From Nemertoderma westbladi (Eukaryota > Xenacoelomorpha > Nemertodermatida > Nemertodermatidae), in assembly GCA_032718475.1 (NCBI GenBank), contig JAUCBJ010006482.1, forward strand, positions 1 through 46,820: DNA of 46,820 bases, written 5' to 3'. The notes beneath the pieces are model-generated. The model did not search any database, was not told the origin of the DNA, and worked only from the letters and a program-made list of their open reading frames with translations. The position numbers and the translations under genes were made by a program. This document shows positions 40,276 through 46,820 of this stretch, one piece after another (position 1 is the first letter of the stretch; each line of letters starts with the position of its first letter).

Positions 40276-42389
40276 CTGCAACAAAGATACAAAACAATTA
40301 ATTGCTTGAATATTTTTTTAATTTTCAATACAGTTTTTTGGTGAAATATTACAGAGTCGTTTACTTGTTCTACAATGTCCTATGTACATTGTTACAATTG
40401 GACGGATCCAAGATGGATGTCCTTCTTTCGCACACGTGTTTGTTTGTGTGTTTGTTTGTACACACAACTTATTGCACTTAATGTTGATGGAATTGGATGA
40501 AACTTTGATGATAGGTTCATTATCGGACCTAGTTGTGTATGCAAGGTTTTGGTTGCGAGGGACCTTGCAACAGTGAAATCTATTCTAGAATGAACGATCA
40601 TAATTGTAGAATTCACTCAATCAAATTTCTGTCGACACCCCATAGGGAGCACCTATTGGACATGCTTTATGCAAAATTTAGTTTAGAATTGTTGTGGTAG
40701 AAGATAACATTTCCTACAAACAGTTTTTATACATATATACAATGAATTATACGGACGCTACTTTGCCCAATCTGTACCAATCTGGTTAAATTCTCACAAT
40801 ACTTATACACAATTTAGATATGTTACAAACATACAGGTATGGTTACAAACAACTCGTGATAGCGGTAGGTACAATATTGAACCACAGTATACAAAAAATA
40901 AGACCACAGTGTATACTTTAAGGCAAGTAAAAGTAAAAGTTCAAGATAATGTCTATTTTCGCTCTATACTTACAAGCAATAACTCCTGACAGAGTATATT
41001 GAACCCTTTTCGAAGTGTCGTTTGGTATTATTCTGTTTCTAATTTTCTTTACTAAATCCATTGCGGCTTTATGGATTGGAGTCAGCGTCACCAGATACCA
41101 AATAAACAACGGAACTCCGAACATCAGGTAGAAAGGAGAGAATTGCTTTGTCGCCGCGCTATTTGGTGTCATTCCATTGTAGCCTGTGATATAATAATAA
41201 TTTATCAATCAAATTAAAAATATTTTGTTAAAATAAATAATATTATCAAATTCGATTCGATGTGTGTGTGATTCGATTGGGTTTTAATATGAAAAAAGTA
41301 GTGTTGTAATAATAAAGCCACGAGGAGCCAAACACCGTTAAGTACTTTACAACTAACAAGTACTGTAGCCTAACTTACAGTATGTGTAGTTTTATTCTAC
41401 AGTCAACATTACGAAATGGCTACACTGTAGAATATTGGTGCGATTTCTCAATTTTTATAACAAGAATTGATAGAGACTAGTTTTCACGTACAGTAATATT
41501 ATCTAATTTCACCCCACCAGTCAGAATGTGTTTCAGATTGGTTTCATTGGGAACGTCTCTAACATGTCATAAGTCGTTTGTTACGACCCATGAGTCGAAA
41601 GTGATTCCATCTTTTGACATACGACACATGAGTTCTTTCTGGCAAGAGGCCTGTGATTGGTTACTTAGGGTAGCAGCAAGCCAGAAAATATTGTACAGAG
41701 AAAAAATATGAGACGCATCTTGGGTTTTTAAGATTTTTAATCTTATATCTTAAGGCTCATGACTTACCAGTGGAGCACGGGGGATATACTTTTGACATAC
41801 GGACTCCGACCAAATCTGAAAACGACTTATGACATGCGACACATAGCCACATATGACATGTGTGGTCAGTGGAGCACGGGCCTTAAAGACATTGTCTAGT
41901 CTAGTGCGAAACTGAAACCATATTTCAACAAATTAGACCTTGTCGTTGGTAAAATAAAACAAAAAATACATGTAAGGAATCATATTATTCAGAAGATACT
42001 GAATGAGTAATGCAGTTGGACTAACCAATGGTTGTAGCCGTGGAGAACGCAAACAGCAAACTGGAACTGAAATCCCAAGTAGATATTTGTAAAGAAGAAT
42101 TTGGTAGCAACGAGACTCCGTTCATGAAACCGTTTTCTACCTCAACCAAGTACTCCGTGAGAATCTCACGAGTGAGGCATTCGTGTTGGACGAGAAACCG
42201 TTTGGTTGTCTTTACAAGAAGCGACTTTACGAGTTCGTTGTTGTTGTAACTTCTTTCACAGAAGTATATGATAGTGGCCCCAATGAATAAGTAGACCCAC
42301 ACGACAGCTGTAAATATTAGAACTTTAATCCAATATTTCATTGTAAGATTTTTCAGATGGTAGTCAAAAAGTTTGTTCTTTTTTGTCAT
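38141..42389 (-). CDS. Two-pore-domain (K2P) potassium-channel-like protein, 3 coding exons
   Basis: Joining 42389-42026, 41183-40974 and 40275-38141 gives 2709 nt, a 902-residue protein. The layout is typical of the KCNK/K2P family. M1 is at about 21-43 with the hallmark YLFIGA...FCE. An extracellular cap region (about 45-100) carries a possible N-glycosylation site, NSS97-99. Pore 1 is at about 105-128, M2 at about 136-156 (FGVPL), M3 at about 186-209, then EGW211-213 and pore 2 at about 214-235, with M4 at about 245-268. A tail of about 630 residues is rich in Ser, Pro, Arg and Asn and looks disordered. Such long tails are known in Drosophila ORK1. Both introns have GT-AG ends and preserve frame. 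The oddity is the filters: pore 1 reads TTIGYNG (GYN instead of GYG), and pore 2 reads TTTTVITQTP with both filter glycines missing. Normal K+ selectivity is therefore doubtful. Family membership is sure; subfamily is not. Confidence 0.85.
40276..40973 (-). other. K2P intron 2
   Basis: A 698-bp GT-AG intron. It is AT-rich with a TG/TTTG-rich simple tract around 40438-40465. Short open frames in it have no recognisable content, and I see no other gene. Confidence 0.8.
40974..41183 (-). CDS. K2P-like gene, exon 2 (filter 1, M2)
   Basis: This 210-bp exon (70 codons, phase 1 at both ends) starts after TATCACAG and ends at the strong donor T|GTAAGTAT. It codes for Y123-N124-G125-M126-T127-P128, then M2 (FYLMFGVPLFIWYLV), a basic cytoplasmic linker (KKIRNR), and the start of M3. 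In family members the second filter residue pair reads YG followed by N or H. Here the order is Y-N-G, so the second glycine of GYG is displaced by one residue. Confidence 0.85.
41311..41418 (+). repeat. Dispersed repeat, copy 1 (intron 1)
   Basis: The stretch starting AATAAAGCCACGAGG, through AAGTACTTTACAAC, then TGTAGTTTTATTC and AACATTACGAAATG, closely matches 46626-46719 in the same order and orientation, with small indels. It is probably a non-autonomous mobile element family. In an intron it is likely neutral. Confidence 0.75.
41750..41886. mobile_element. Short inverted-terminus element bounded by TTAA (MITE-like)
   Basis: The left end reads TTAAGGCTCATG and the reverse complement of the right end reads TTAAGGCCCGTG: 10 of 12 bases match. 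Both ends are TTAA, the target site of piggyBac-type transposons. Inside, CAGTGGAGCACGGG is present twice as a direct repeat (near 41769 and 41867). At about 137 bp it has no coding capacity. The superfamily is a guess based on TTAA alone. Confidence 0.4.
42026..42389 (-). CDS. K2P-like gene, exon 1 (M1, cap, pore helix 1)
   Basis: The exon opens with ATG at 42389-42387 and codes for residues 1-121 plus the first base of Gly122. It contains M1, the cap region with Cys44 and Cys71, and the pore-1 helix W105...FAFSTATTI. A second in-frame ATG at residue 17 sits just before M1 and could also serve as start. The donor is G|GTTAGT, with intron 1 beginning at 42025. The intron splits the codon of the first filter glycine. 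An intron at this place is, from family knowledge, a conserved feature of many animal K2P genes, and it supports the gene model. Confidence 0.85.
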
Positions 42390-43298
42390 GTAAACTGAAT
42401 CAATTTGGATATCACGTAATAATTAAATAAGTAATAATTATATTTGTATACAACAAGTTTTTACTTGAATTATTTTTTTCTGTTTACTATATTTTACTAT
42501 GATTTTACTGTATTTTTAGTAGTTGTTATTATTTATATAAGCGCCTTGAAATATTATACCTTAGAAAGCCGCTATTATTAATTATTATTTATTTTATATT
42601 TATTATAATCCTAATATAATATTAACAGATATAATATTCCTAAAACAATGTAGCAAAAGTAAGAAAGTAGGGTCACATTTAATTTGTTTTCATTGTTTCT
42701 CTGTTCAGTACAATTGAGATAACTGAAAACAAATGATTTATAGTACAATAGAAATATTCGTTGGGGAGGTAAATAGGGGTGGGTGTAAAAATGTTTGGCA
42801 GGACTATATTAATACAGACTAATTATTTTGGCGGGGTGTGTGTGTTAAACAAACGGAGATTGGCTAATACCTTGGCCCCTTGAGGTTTATAATAGGAAAT
42901 AAAGTCGGGTTACCTGGTTGTATAGAGTCGCATATAAAGTGTTTCGTGTTTATACAGTCGCGAATAATAAATACACCGGTTTATAACATTGTGTAGATGT
43001 ACATGTTTCGGTTAATATGAATTAATCCCCTGTGTATAACTTGTTAGTTCGTGGGCCATTATAGTATCGGGGTGTTATGTGAACTCAGTCAGAATGGAAT
43101 GCGGCGTTTTAAATTAACTACAGTATTACAGTATATGTTTACTACTGTCGCTTACTGTCGGATTGAATGGATAGAATTGGAATTTTGTAGACGTGTGTGT
43201 AGAGGCCTATATATTATAATGTAGGCCTACTTTGTTCACAACGATGTATTTCTAGTTCTGTCTTGTCTGCATTGTTGTCTGCAATCTAGACATTGGGA

Positions 43299-43321
43299 GG
43301 GGGGGGGGGGGGGGGGGGGGG
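43299..43321 (+). repeat. Poly-G tract, 23 bases
   Basis: An unbroken run of 23 G. Such tracts can form G-quadruplexes and are prone to length errors in sequencing, so the exact length is uncertain. It lies in the divergent intergenic region. Confidence 0.95.
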
Positions 43322-43496
43322 CTTGACTCGAATTAATCTCTCGCCAGTTGGCTACCATTTGTGTTGATAAAATCCACCCAAAATTTGTCTAATTTTATAG
43401 ATAATCAAACTCTAAAAATTAAAGAAAAAGTTTTTGATTTACTGTAGTTCCCATCCGTCCGTATTTCACATTACCACCGTAGATCATATAGGTGTA

Positions 43497-43671
43497 AAGT
43501 GTTTTATAGCGCTTTTTTCTGTCTTATAACCTGTACAGATACTAATTCTTTTATTGTTTTGGTTAGATTCAGACCGTGTTTTTAGTGAAAACCTGGGATT
43601 CTTCACATGGGGGTTAAACTGCACAAAAGTGAAATATAACGATATGAAGTCTGGTATACTTCACTTGGGCC
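43497..43671 (+). repeat. Dispersed repeat related to the 44474-44750 element (partial copy)
   Basis: This 175-bp segment matches 44571-44752 in the same orientation. Shared words in order are AAGTGTTTTATAGCGCT, CTGTCTTATAACCTGTAC, TTTTGGTTAGATTCAG, GAAAACCTGG, TTCTTCACATGGGGG and GTGAAATATAA. The left terminal inverted repeat found at 44474 is not evident upstream of this copy, so it appears 5'-truncated or more diverged. Confidence 0.8.
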
Positions 43672-44473
43672 TTTAATTCGTGTGTAGGCATGGACTTACA
43701 TTTATGTAGGATTGTAATTGAGACAAGCAATCGTTAAACGAAATCGGTCGTCCCTTTGATGTTTAGTACCGACGCATTTATTCCAACACCCCTTCGGGTT
43801 AGAAACCTAGTGTATGTCGTGATGAAAATTGGAAATCAACTCCAAACTATACCGTTAAACATGTATGCGATTGTTGAAGAGGGTAATGACAAAATATCGA
43901 TCCTTTCATATTTTGTGTCAACTGCGAAGCAACGGTTCAATTACCATGGCAGCTGGAGGCGTTTGTCCTGGCATGCGTTACGTGCGCGCCGCACTATAAT
44001 ACTCTAATTACACAGCACCCATTGTAGCCTTTAGTATAGAGACTAAAGCCTCAATATCTAACCACTTAAAAGGATAATGCCAGAAAATGAGATTCCCTTA
44101 CTCGCCATTACTAATTGTAAGCCCTCTGTTAATATCGTATTACACTTGCGTTCAGTAACTATATAGGGCCGCGCTCTGCATTTTATGGCCATTATTCTGG
44201 GAAATAGCGCCCCGCTGACACTGTAAACAATTCGTACAGGCAGACTGTGAGCCAATCCGTCTACATTATTCGCCTTAATCTTAATGCATTATTCAGTTTA
44301 TTTAACTACTTTTATCACGTATAGGTGTTACTGTTTTTATTTTTTATGATAAATACGTTATACTTTATAGACTAAGTATGAAAAATGCAATGGAAGAAAA
44401 TGTAAAATAATTTAATGTAGGCCTACAGTAGTTACCAAATGTGATACATTGTATTTTCAGTGAACGTATTGTC

Positions 44474-44750
44474 GCCCATGTGAAGAATACCAGGATTTCA
44501 CTTTTCGGTCGACTTTTTATTGGAATTTTATATATGAAGATCTTTTATTTGTTTTAAATTTATCTTTATTAAGTGTTTTATAGCGCTTATTTCTGTCTTA
44601 TAACCTGTACATATACTAATTCGTTTATTGTTTTGGTTAGATTCAGCCCTTCTGTAACCTGTGTTTTTGTTGAAAACCTGGTATTCTTCACATGGGGGTA
44701 ACTGCAAAGTGAAATATAAGGTCAGCAAGTCTGGTATTCTTCACATGGGC
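44474..44750. mobile_element. Non-autonomous element with 20-bp terminal inverted repeats
   Basis: The left end at 44474-44493 (GCCCATGTGAAGAATACCAG) is the exact reverse complement of 44731-44750. A further direct copy of TGGTATTCTTCACATGGG lies internally near 44680. The 277-bp element has no coding capacity, and part of it is repeated at 43497-43671. Imperfect flanks (CGTATTG to the left, CGTAATG to the right) hint at a short target duplication, but a few bases intervene, so I do not claim it. It lies about 240 bp upstream of the ZC4H2 start codon. Confidence 0.65.
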
Positions 44751-44762
44751 CCGTAATGTAGT

Positions 44763-44816
44763 GTAGCAAAAGTATAGTGGAACCACATTTTGTGTTCCGA
44801 AGGACACTTTTGCTAC
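44763..44816. repeat. Short inverted repeat upstream of ZC4H2
   Basis: GTAGCAAAAGT at 44763-44773 and ACTTTTGCTAC at 44806-44816 are exact 11-bp reverse complements around a 32-base centre. The words TGTAGCAAAAGTA and CACATTT also occur together near 42649-42680, suggesting the end of another dispersed element family. Confidence 0.7.
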
Positions 44817-44991
44817 GGACACTGTAAAATACTTATAAATGTAGAAGTAAGATGAATAATGAGTAATCTTAATTACAGTATTTATATCTATTTAAATACC
44901 GGTAATATAAAGTAATGAATTTCATACGATTATCTAAGCAATTTAAGTGTAGGCCTATATTTTCCACATAATTAACAATAAATTGTTCGCT

Positions 44992-45681
44992 ATGGAAGAA
45001 ATCAGGAAAAACTACTATATAGCACAACTAGAAACAATTCGAGATGTTAAACAGAAAACTGAGGCTGTTCGGAAACTGAAAGTTTCTTTAGCGGAAAAGG
45101 TCCAGGAATACCAGCCAATGAGCGATCAGCTAGCCGAATACACAAGAGAACTCAATTTACTGCAACAGGAGAAACTCTCTCATGTGGAACAGTTGAGACA
45201 AATTCATGCTGATATGAACATACTGGACGGGATAATCAAAGAATCACAAGAGGAAATCATTCAGAATAAAGATAAGTCTAGACAGTATTACAACCAACTG
45301 ATAGAAATCCGTGAAGGTTTGGATAGTGATCGGGCTAAGTTAGGCCTAAATCCGTCCAAACTCCTTACGGAAACGGATATGGAAGAATTGGGTGTTCGAG
45401 GTTCCGCTAGTCACGATGTAACCAACGCGTATGAACGCATGTCGCCGGTTGTTGGGCCAGCTTCCACCGAGGGGCAGTCTGGTGTCCTGGGGCTGCCACT
45501 GATCGAGTTGGGTCTCAGCGGCATGGCCTCGTTCATCAGACAGAACCCGCCGCCAATGAAGCCGTGTATGTCCTGCCATCAGCAGATCCACAGGAACGCG
45601 CCCATCTGTCCGCTGTGCAAAGCGAAAAGTCGGTCGCAGAACCCGAAGAAGCCAAGAAAGGGAAGCTCTGGTGGCCCCTAA
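44992..45681 (+). CDS. ZC4H2: ZC4H2 zinc-finger protein orthologue, single-exon
   Basis: The 229-residue protein begins at ATG 44992, with G at -3 and +4, and ends at TAA 45679-45681. Residues about 2-105 form a long heptad-rich coiled coil with strong family words (LLQQEKLSHVEQLR, IHADMNILD). A variable linker (about 110-180) follows, then the diagnostic C4H2 zinc finger: Cys192, Cys195, His196/His200, Cys206, Cys209, within PPMKPCMSCHQQIHRNAP. A basic tail (KAKSRSQNPKKPRK) may act as a nuclear localisation signal. Vertebrate ZC4H2 is about 224 residues, so this is full length. In vertebrates it works with the ubiquitin ligase RNF220 and has roles in neural patterning; conservation of that role here is inference. 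The whole reading frame is in one exon, whereas the human gene is split, so intron loss or an old retrocopy is possible. All finger residues are intact. Confidence 0.93.
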   Translation: MEEIRKNYYIAQLETIRDVKQKTEAVRKLKVSLAEKVQEYQPMSDQLAEYTRELNLLQQEKLSHVEQLRQIHADMNILDGIIKESQEEIIQNKDKSRQYYNQLIEIREGLDSDRAKLGLNPSKLLTETDMEELGVRGSASHDVTNAYERMSPVVGPASTEGQSGVLGLPLIELGLSGMASFIRQNPPPMKPCMSCHQQIHRNAPICPLCKAKSRSQNPKKPRKGSSGGP

Positions 45682-46364
45682 ATATTGGTAAATTGATATG
45701 GATTTGGTAAGGGTGCAATTTATATATCTACTGCACTACCGGTACCTAATTTATTGTTTAATTAACTTCTGCAAAAGACATTTGATTAGATACATTTTGT
45801 TACTAAATTATGTAGAATAGTTTCCATATATAGGAATATATTAAATATTGAATTATGAACATTGTTAAAAATGAAAGTATATTTATCATGTTGGATTTGT
45901 GTTAATTACAAACAACATCCTTTAAATTTATTTTCTTTGACACTGTTATTACTGTAGATGTAATTAATGTTTGTGTTCAAATATAAGTGTTTAGATTATT
46001 AGGTTATTATACCGTCCGCCAGTCACATGTTGAAAATAATAATTATTAAATATTAATCTAAGGGCTGGGGGGTAACCATCTTCCTGTCTGTCCGTTAAAA
46101 TCAAGGCACACAGACAGACCGACCGACTTTCTTCCTCTTCCACTAAGCATTAAAACTTCCGTAGGAAATGAAATCAGCGAACGCGAAAACCCTCGTAATA
46201 AAATTTTAGTTCGGTGGTGTGCTTCATTCGAGTGACATTATTAGCCAACTGCCAACCAGACACCAGGCAGACACCAGTTTTGCGCCGCGGTGGACAGTGC
46301 CTACTACGGTTGGTTGGATGTCATAAAATATATATGTTATAGTACATTATGGTAATGCTCTCAA
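45682..46364. other. ZC4H2 3' flank, no gene seen
   Basis: AT-rich DNA probably holds the 3' UTR. Candidate polyadenylation hexamers are ATTAAA at 45840 and 46045 and AATAAA at 46197. Around 46085-46130 ACAGACAG and CTGTCTGT form a small inverted repeat next to GACC/GACCGACC runs. I see no open frame worth calling. Confidence 0.5.
45840..45845 (+). promoter_or_regulatory. ATTAAA polyadenylation signal for ZC4H2 (candidate)
   Basis: A common variant hexamer 159 bp after the stop. Later hexamers at 46045 and 46197 are alternatives, so this choice is weak. Confidence 0.3.
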
Positions 46365-46382
46365 AAAAATATCAACCGCCCC

Positions 46383-46450
46383 TATTGGGGCTCGAACCCG
46401 GTACCTAGGTTTCAAACTTCCGGTTATCATCAGCCGAGTGTTTCCACAGC
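46383..46450 (-). mobile_element. tRNA-like fragment, probably tRNA-derived SINE
   Basis: On the minus strand GGTTCGAGCCC (46398-46388) is a perfect RNA polymerase III B-box and T-loop. Upstream, CGGCTGATGATAACCGG occupies the place of a D-arm/A-box but departs from the A-box consensus. The T-stem has only three good pairs (GGG with CCC) and I cannot fold a full cloverleaf. That fits a degenerate tRNA gene or the head of a SINE better than a working tRNA. No poly-A tail or body family was recognised. Confidence 0.45.
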
Positions 46451-46560
46451 ACACTGCACACAGCACAGCACAGTGCACCTAGGACAAAGTAGAGAAGGCT
46501 TTATAATGTTATATCTTCCTTCCTCTGTAATAACTACTGTATTTACATACTTGTGTGTAA

Positions 46561-46663
46561 AGTAGCACTTTACAGTGTGATGATAGTGGCTTTGTTACAC
46601 GAACGAACGTTAGTGAGTGAGTGAAAATAAAGCCACGAGGATCAGAACACTGTAAAGTACTTT
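46561..46663. repeat. Foldback (inverted) repeat pair
   Basis: The reverse complement of 46561-46596 (AAAGCCACT...ACACTGTAAAGTGCT) matches 46626-46663 (AAAGCCACG...ACACTGTAAAGTACT) with a few differences, around a 29-base centre. The right arm continues into the dispersed repeat at 46626-46719. Confidence 0.7.
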
Positions 46664-46719
46664 GCAACAAATATGTATGTAGTTTTATTCCAAAATTTTA
46701 ACATTACGAAATGATTGTA
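46626..46719 (+). repeat. Dispersed repeat, copy 2
   Basis: Same family as 41311-41418 in K2P intron 1: AATAAAGCCACGAGG, AAAGTACTTTGCAAC, GTAGTTTTATTC and AACATTACGAAATG in the same order. Here it has an extra inverted arm on its left, so the intron copy may be a half-element. Confidence 0.75.
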
Positions 46720-46820
46720 CATATATCATAAGTGATAGAAACTGCACAAATTATATTAGTTGCTGTTTAAATAATTGTAAAAATGACATAAATTATGTTA
46801 TAAATAAATTTGCTTATATT
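46720..46820. other. Right edge, AT-rich, no feature seen
   Basis: About 100 bp of AT-rich DNA with no recognisable gene or repeat. Confidence 0.6.

Larger units (their letters stand above)
41184..42025 (-). other. K2P intron 1, with inserted repeats
   Basis: An 842-bp GT-AG intron between filter-splitting exons. It contains one copy of a dispersed repeat (41311-41418) and a small TTAA-bounded element (41750-41886), listed separately. The piece at 41560-41650 shares short words (GACATACGACACAT) with that element and may be another decayed copy. Confidence 0.75.
42390..44473. other. Divergent intergenic region, left part
   Basis: This AT-rich DNA separates the start codons of K2P (minus) and ZC4H2 (plus), so both promoters should lie in the wider gap. 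I cannot place a TATA box or start site with confidence. A GC-richer patch at about 43925-44005 (GGCAGCTGGAGGCG, GCGTTACGTGCGCGCCGC) could be promoter-associated. Other contents are a poly-G run, one copy of a repeat (43497-43671), and GTAGGCCTAC-type palindromes near 43221 and 44418. No convincing gene is visible. Confidence 0.5.

Noticed and set aside
40035-40328. Minus-strand frame overlapping K2P pore 2, which reads SDYPDAG where a GDY might be expected.
   Set aside because: The main frame is open for over 700 codons and resumes a proper M4 after pore 2. Restoring a filter would need two compensating frameshifts, for which there is no evidence.
40382-40616. Overlapping open frames on both strands in K2P intron 2.
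   Set aside because: They overlap each other and include TTTG/TG-rich simple sequence; no protein features.
41526-41711. Plus-strand open frame of about 60 codons in K2P intron 1.
   Set aside because: Lies in repeat-like intronic DNA, with no family resemblance; chance frame.
43759-44007. Plus-strand open frame of about 82 codons in the divergent gap.
   Set aside because: No recognisable domain, no splice or polyadenylation context, and a length expected by chance. The 3' part overlaps a GC-richer patch.
44058-44255. Minus-strand open frame of about 65 codons upstream of ZC4H2.
   Set aside because: No conserved motif, and no ATG or splice context that stands out; chance frame.
44983-44991. 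Upstream TTG as the start of ZC4H2, adding three residues.
   Set aside because: The ATG at 44992 has a good context (G at -3 and +4) and fits the family N-terminus; a TTG start would be unusual in an animal gene.
45346-45718. Two minus-strand open frames across ZC4H2.
   Set aside because: Antisense shadows of the conserved zinc-finger coding sequence.

Overview
The window looks like nuclear DNA of an invertebrate animal. It holds spliced genes with GT-AG introns, AT-rich non-coding DNA, dispersed inverted-repeat elements, a K2P-type potassium-channel gene and a ZC4H2 orthologue. Nothing suggests bacterial DNA: there are no operons, Shine-Dalgarno sites or dense coding. The phylum cannot be fixed from this sequence. 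The frequent TAGGCCTA octamers and the gene content fit many marine invertebrates, but that is only an impression.

Positions 1-37547 (80% of the window) are one uninterrupted, head-to-tail satellite array with a 41-bp monomer. Variants of 45, 40 and 39 bp come from a GCTA duplication and small deletions. The left edge lies inside the array, so it continues beyond the window. I estimate about 900 monomers. The array is hierarchical: marker variants recur at 170 bp, 487 bp, 974 bp, about 1.2-1.7 kb, about 4.9-5.1 kb and about 7.0-7.4 kb. Each typical monomer carries a GATA-factor core (CTGATAAG on the minus strand) and a small inverted repeat (CTACG/CGTAG). It encodes no protein.

Just right of the array, 37651-37787 looks like the terminal exon of an otherwise unseen plus-strand gene: acceptor AG, 44 open codons, stop, then AATAAA 70 bp on. 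If real, the satellite lies in that gene's last intron. This candidate converges tail-to-tail with a minus-strand K2P channel gene (38141-42389, three coding exons, 902 residues predicted). The K2P gene has the family fold, the M3 'EGW' motif and an intron splitting the first filter glycine codon. Both selectivity filters are degenerate, however: GYN in pore 1, and no GFG/GYG in pore 2. A disordered C-terminal tail of about 630 residues follows.

From 42390 to 44991 lies a non-coding gap between the divergent K2P and ZC4H2 genes. It has a 23-base poly-G run and a foldback element with 20-bp terminal inverted repeats, plus a related partial copy. ZC4H2 (44992-45681, plus strand) is complete in one exon, with an N-terminal coiled coil and a C-terminal C4H2 zinc finger. 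The last 1.1 kb is non-coding and holds a tRNA-like (SINE-type) fragment and a foldback repeat with a relative in K2P intron 1.

The genes do not form an evident functional pathway; they are neighbours in a repeat-rich region.
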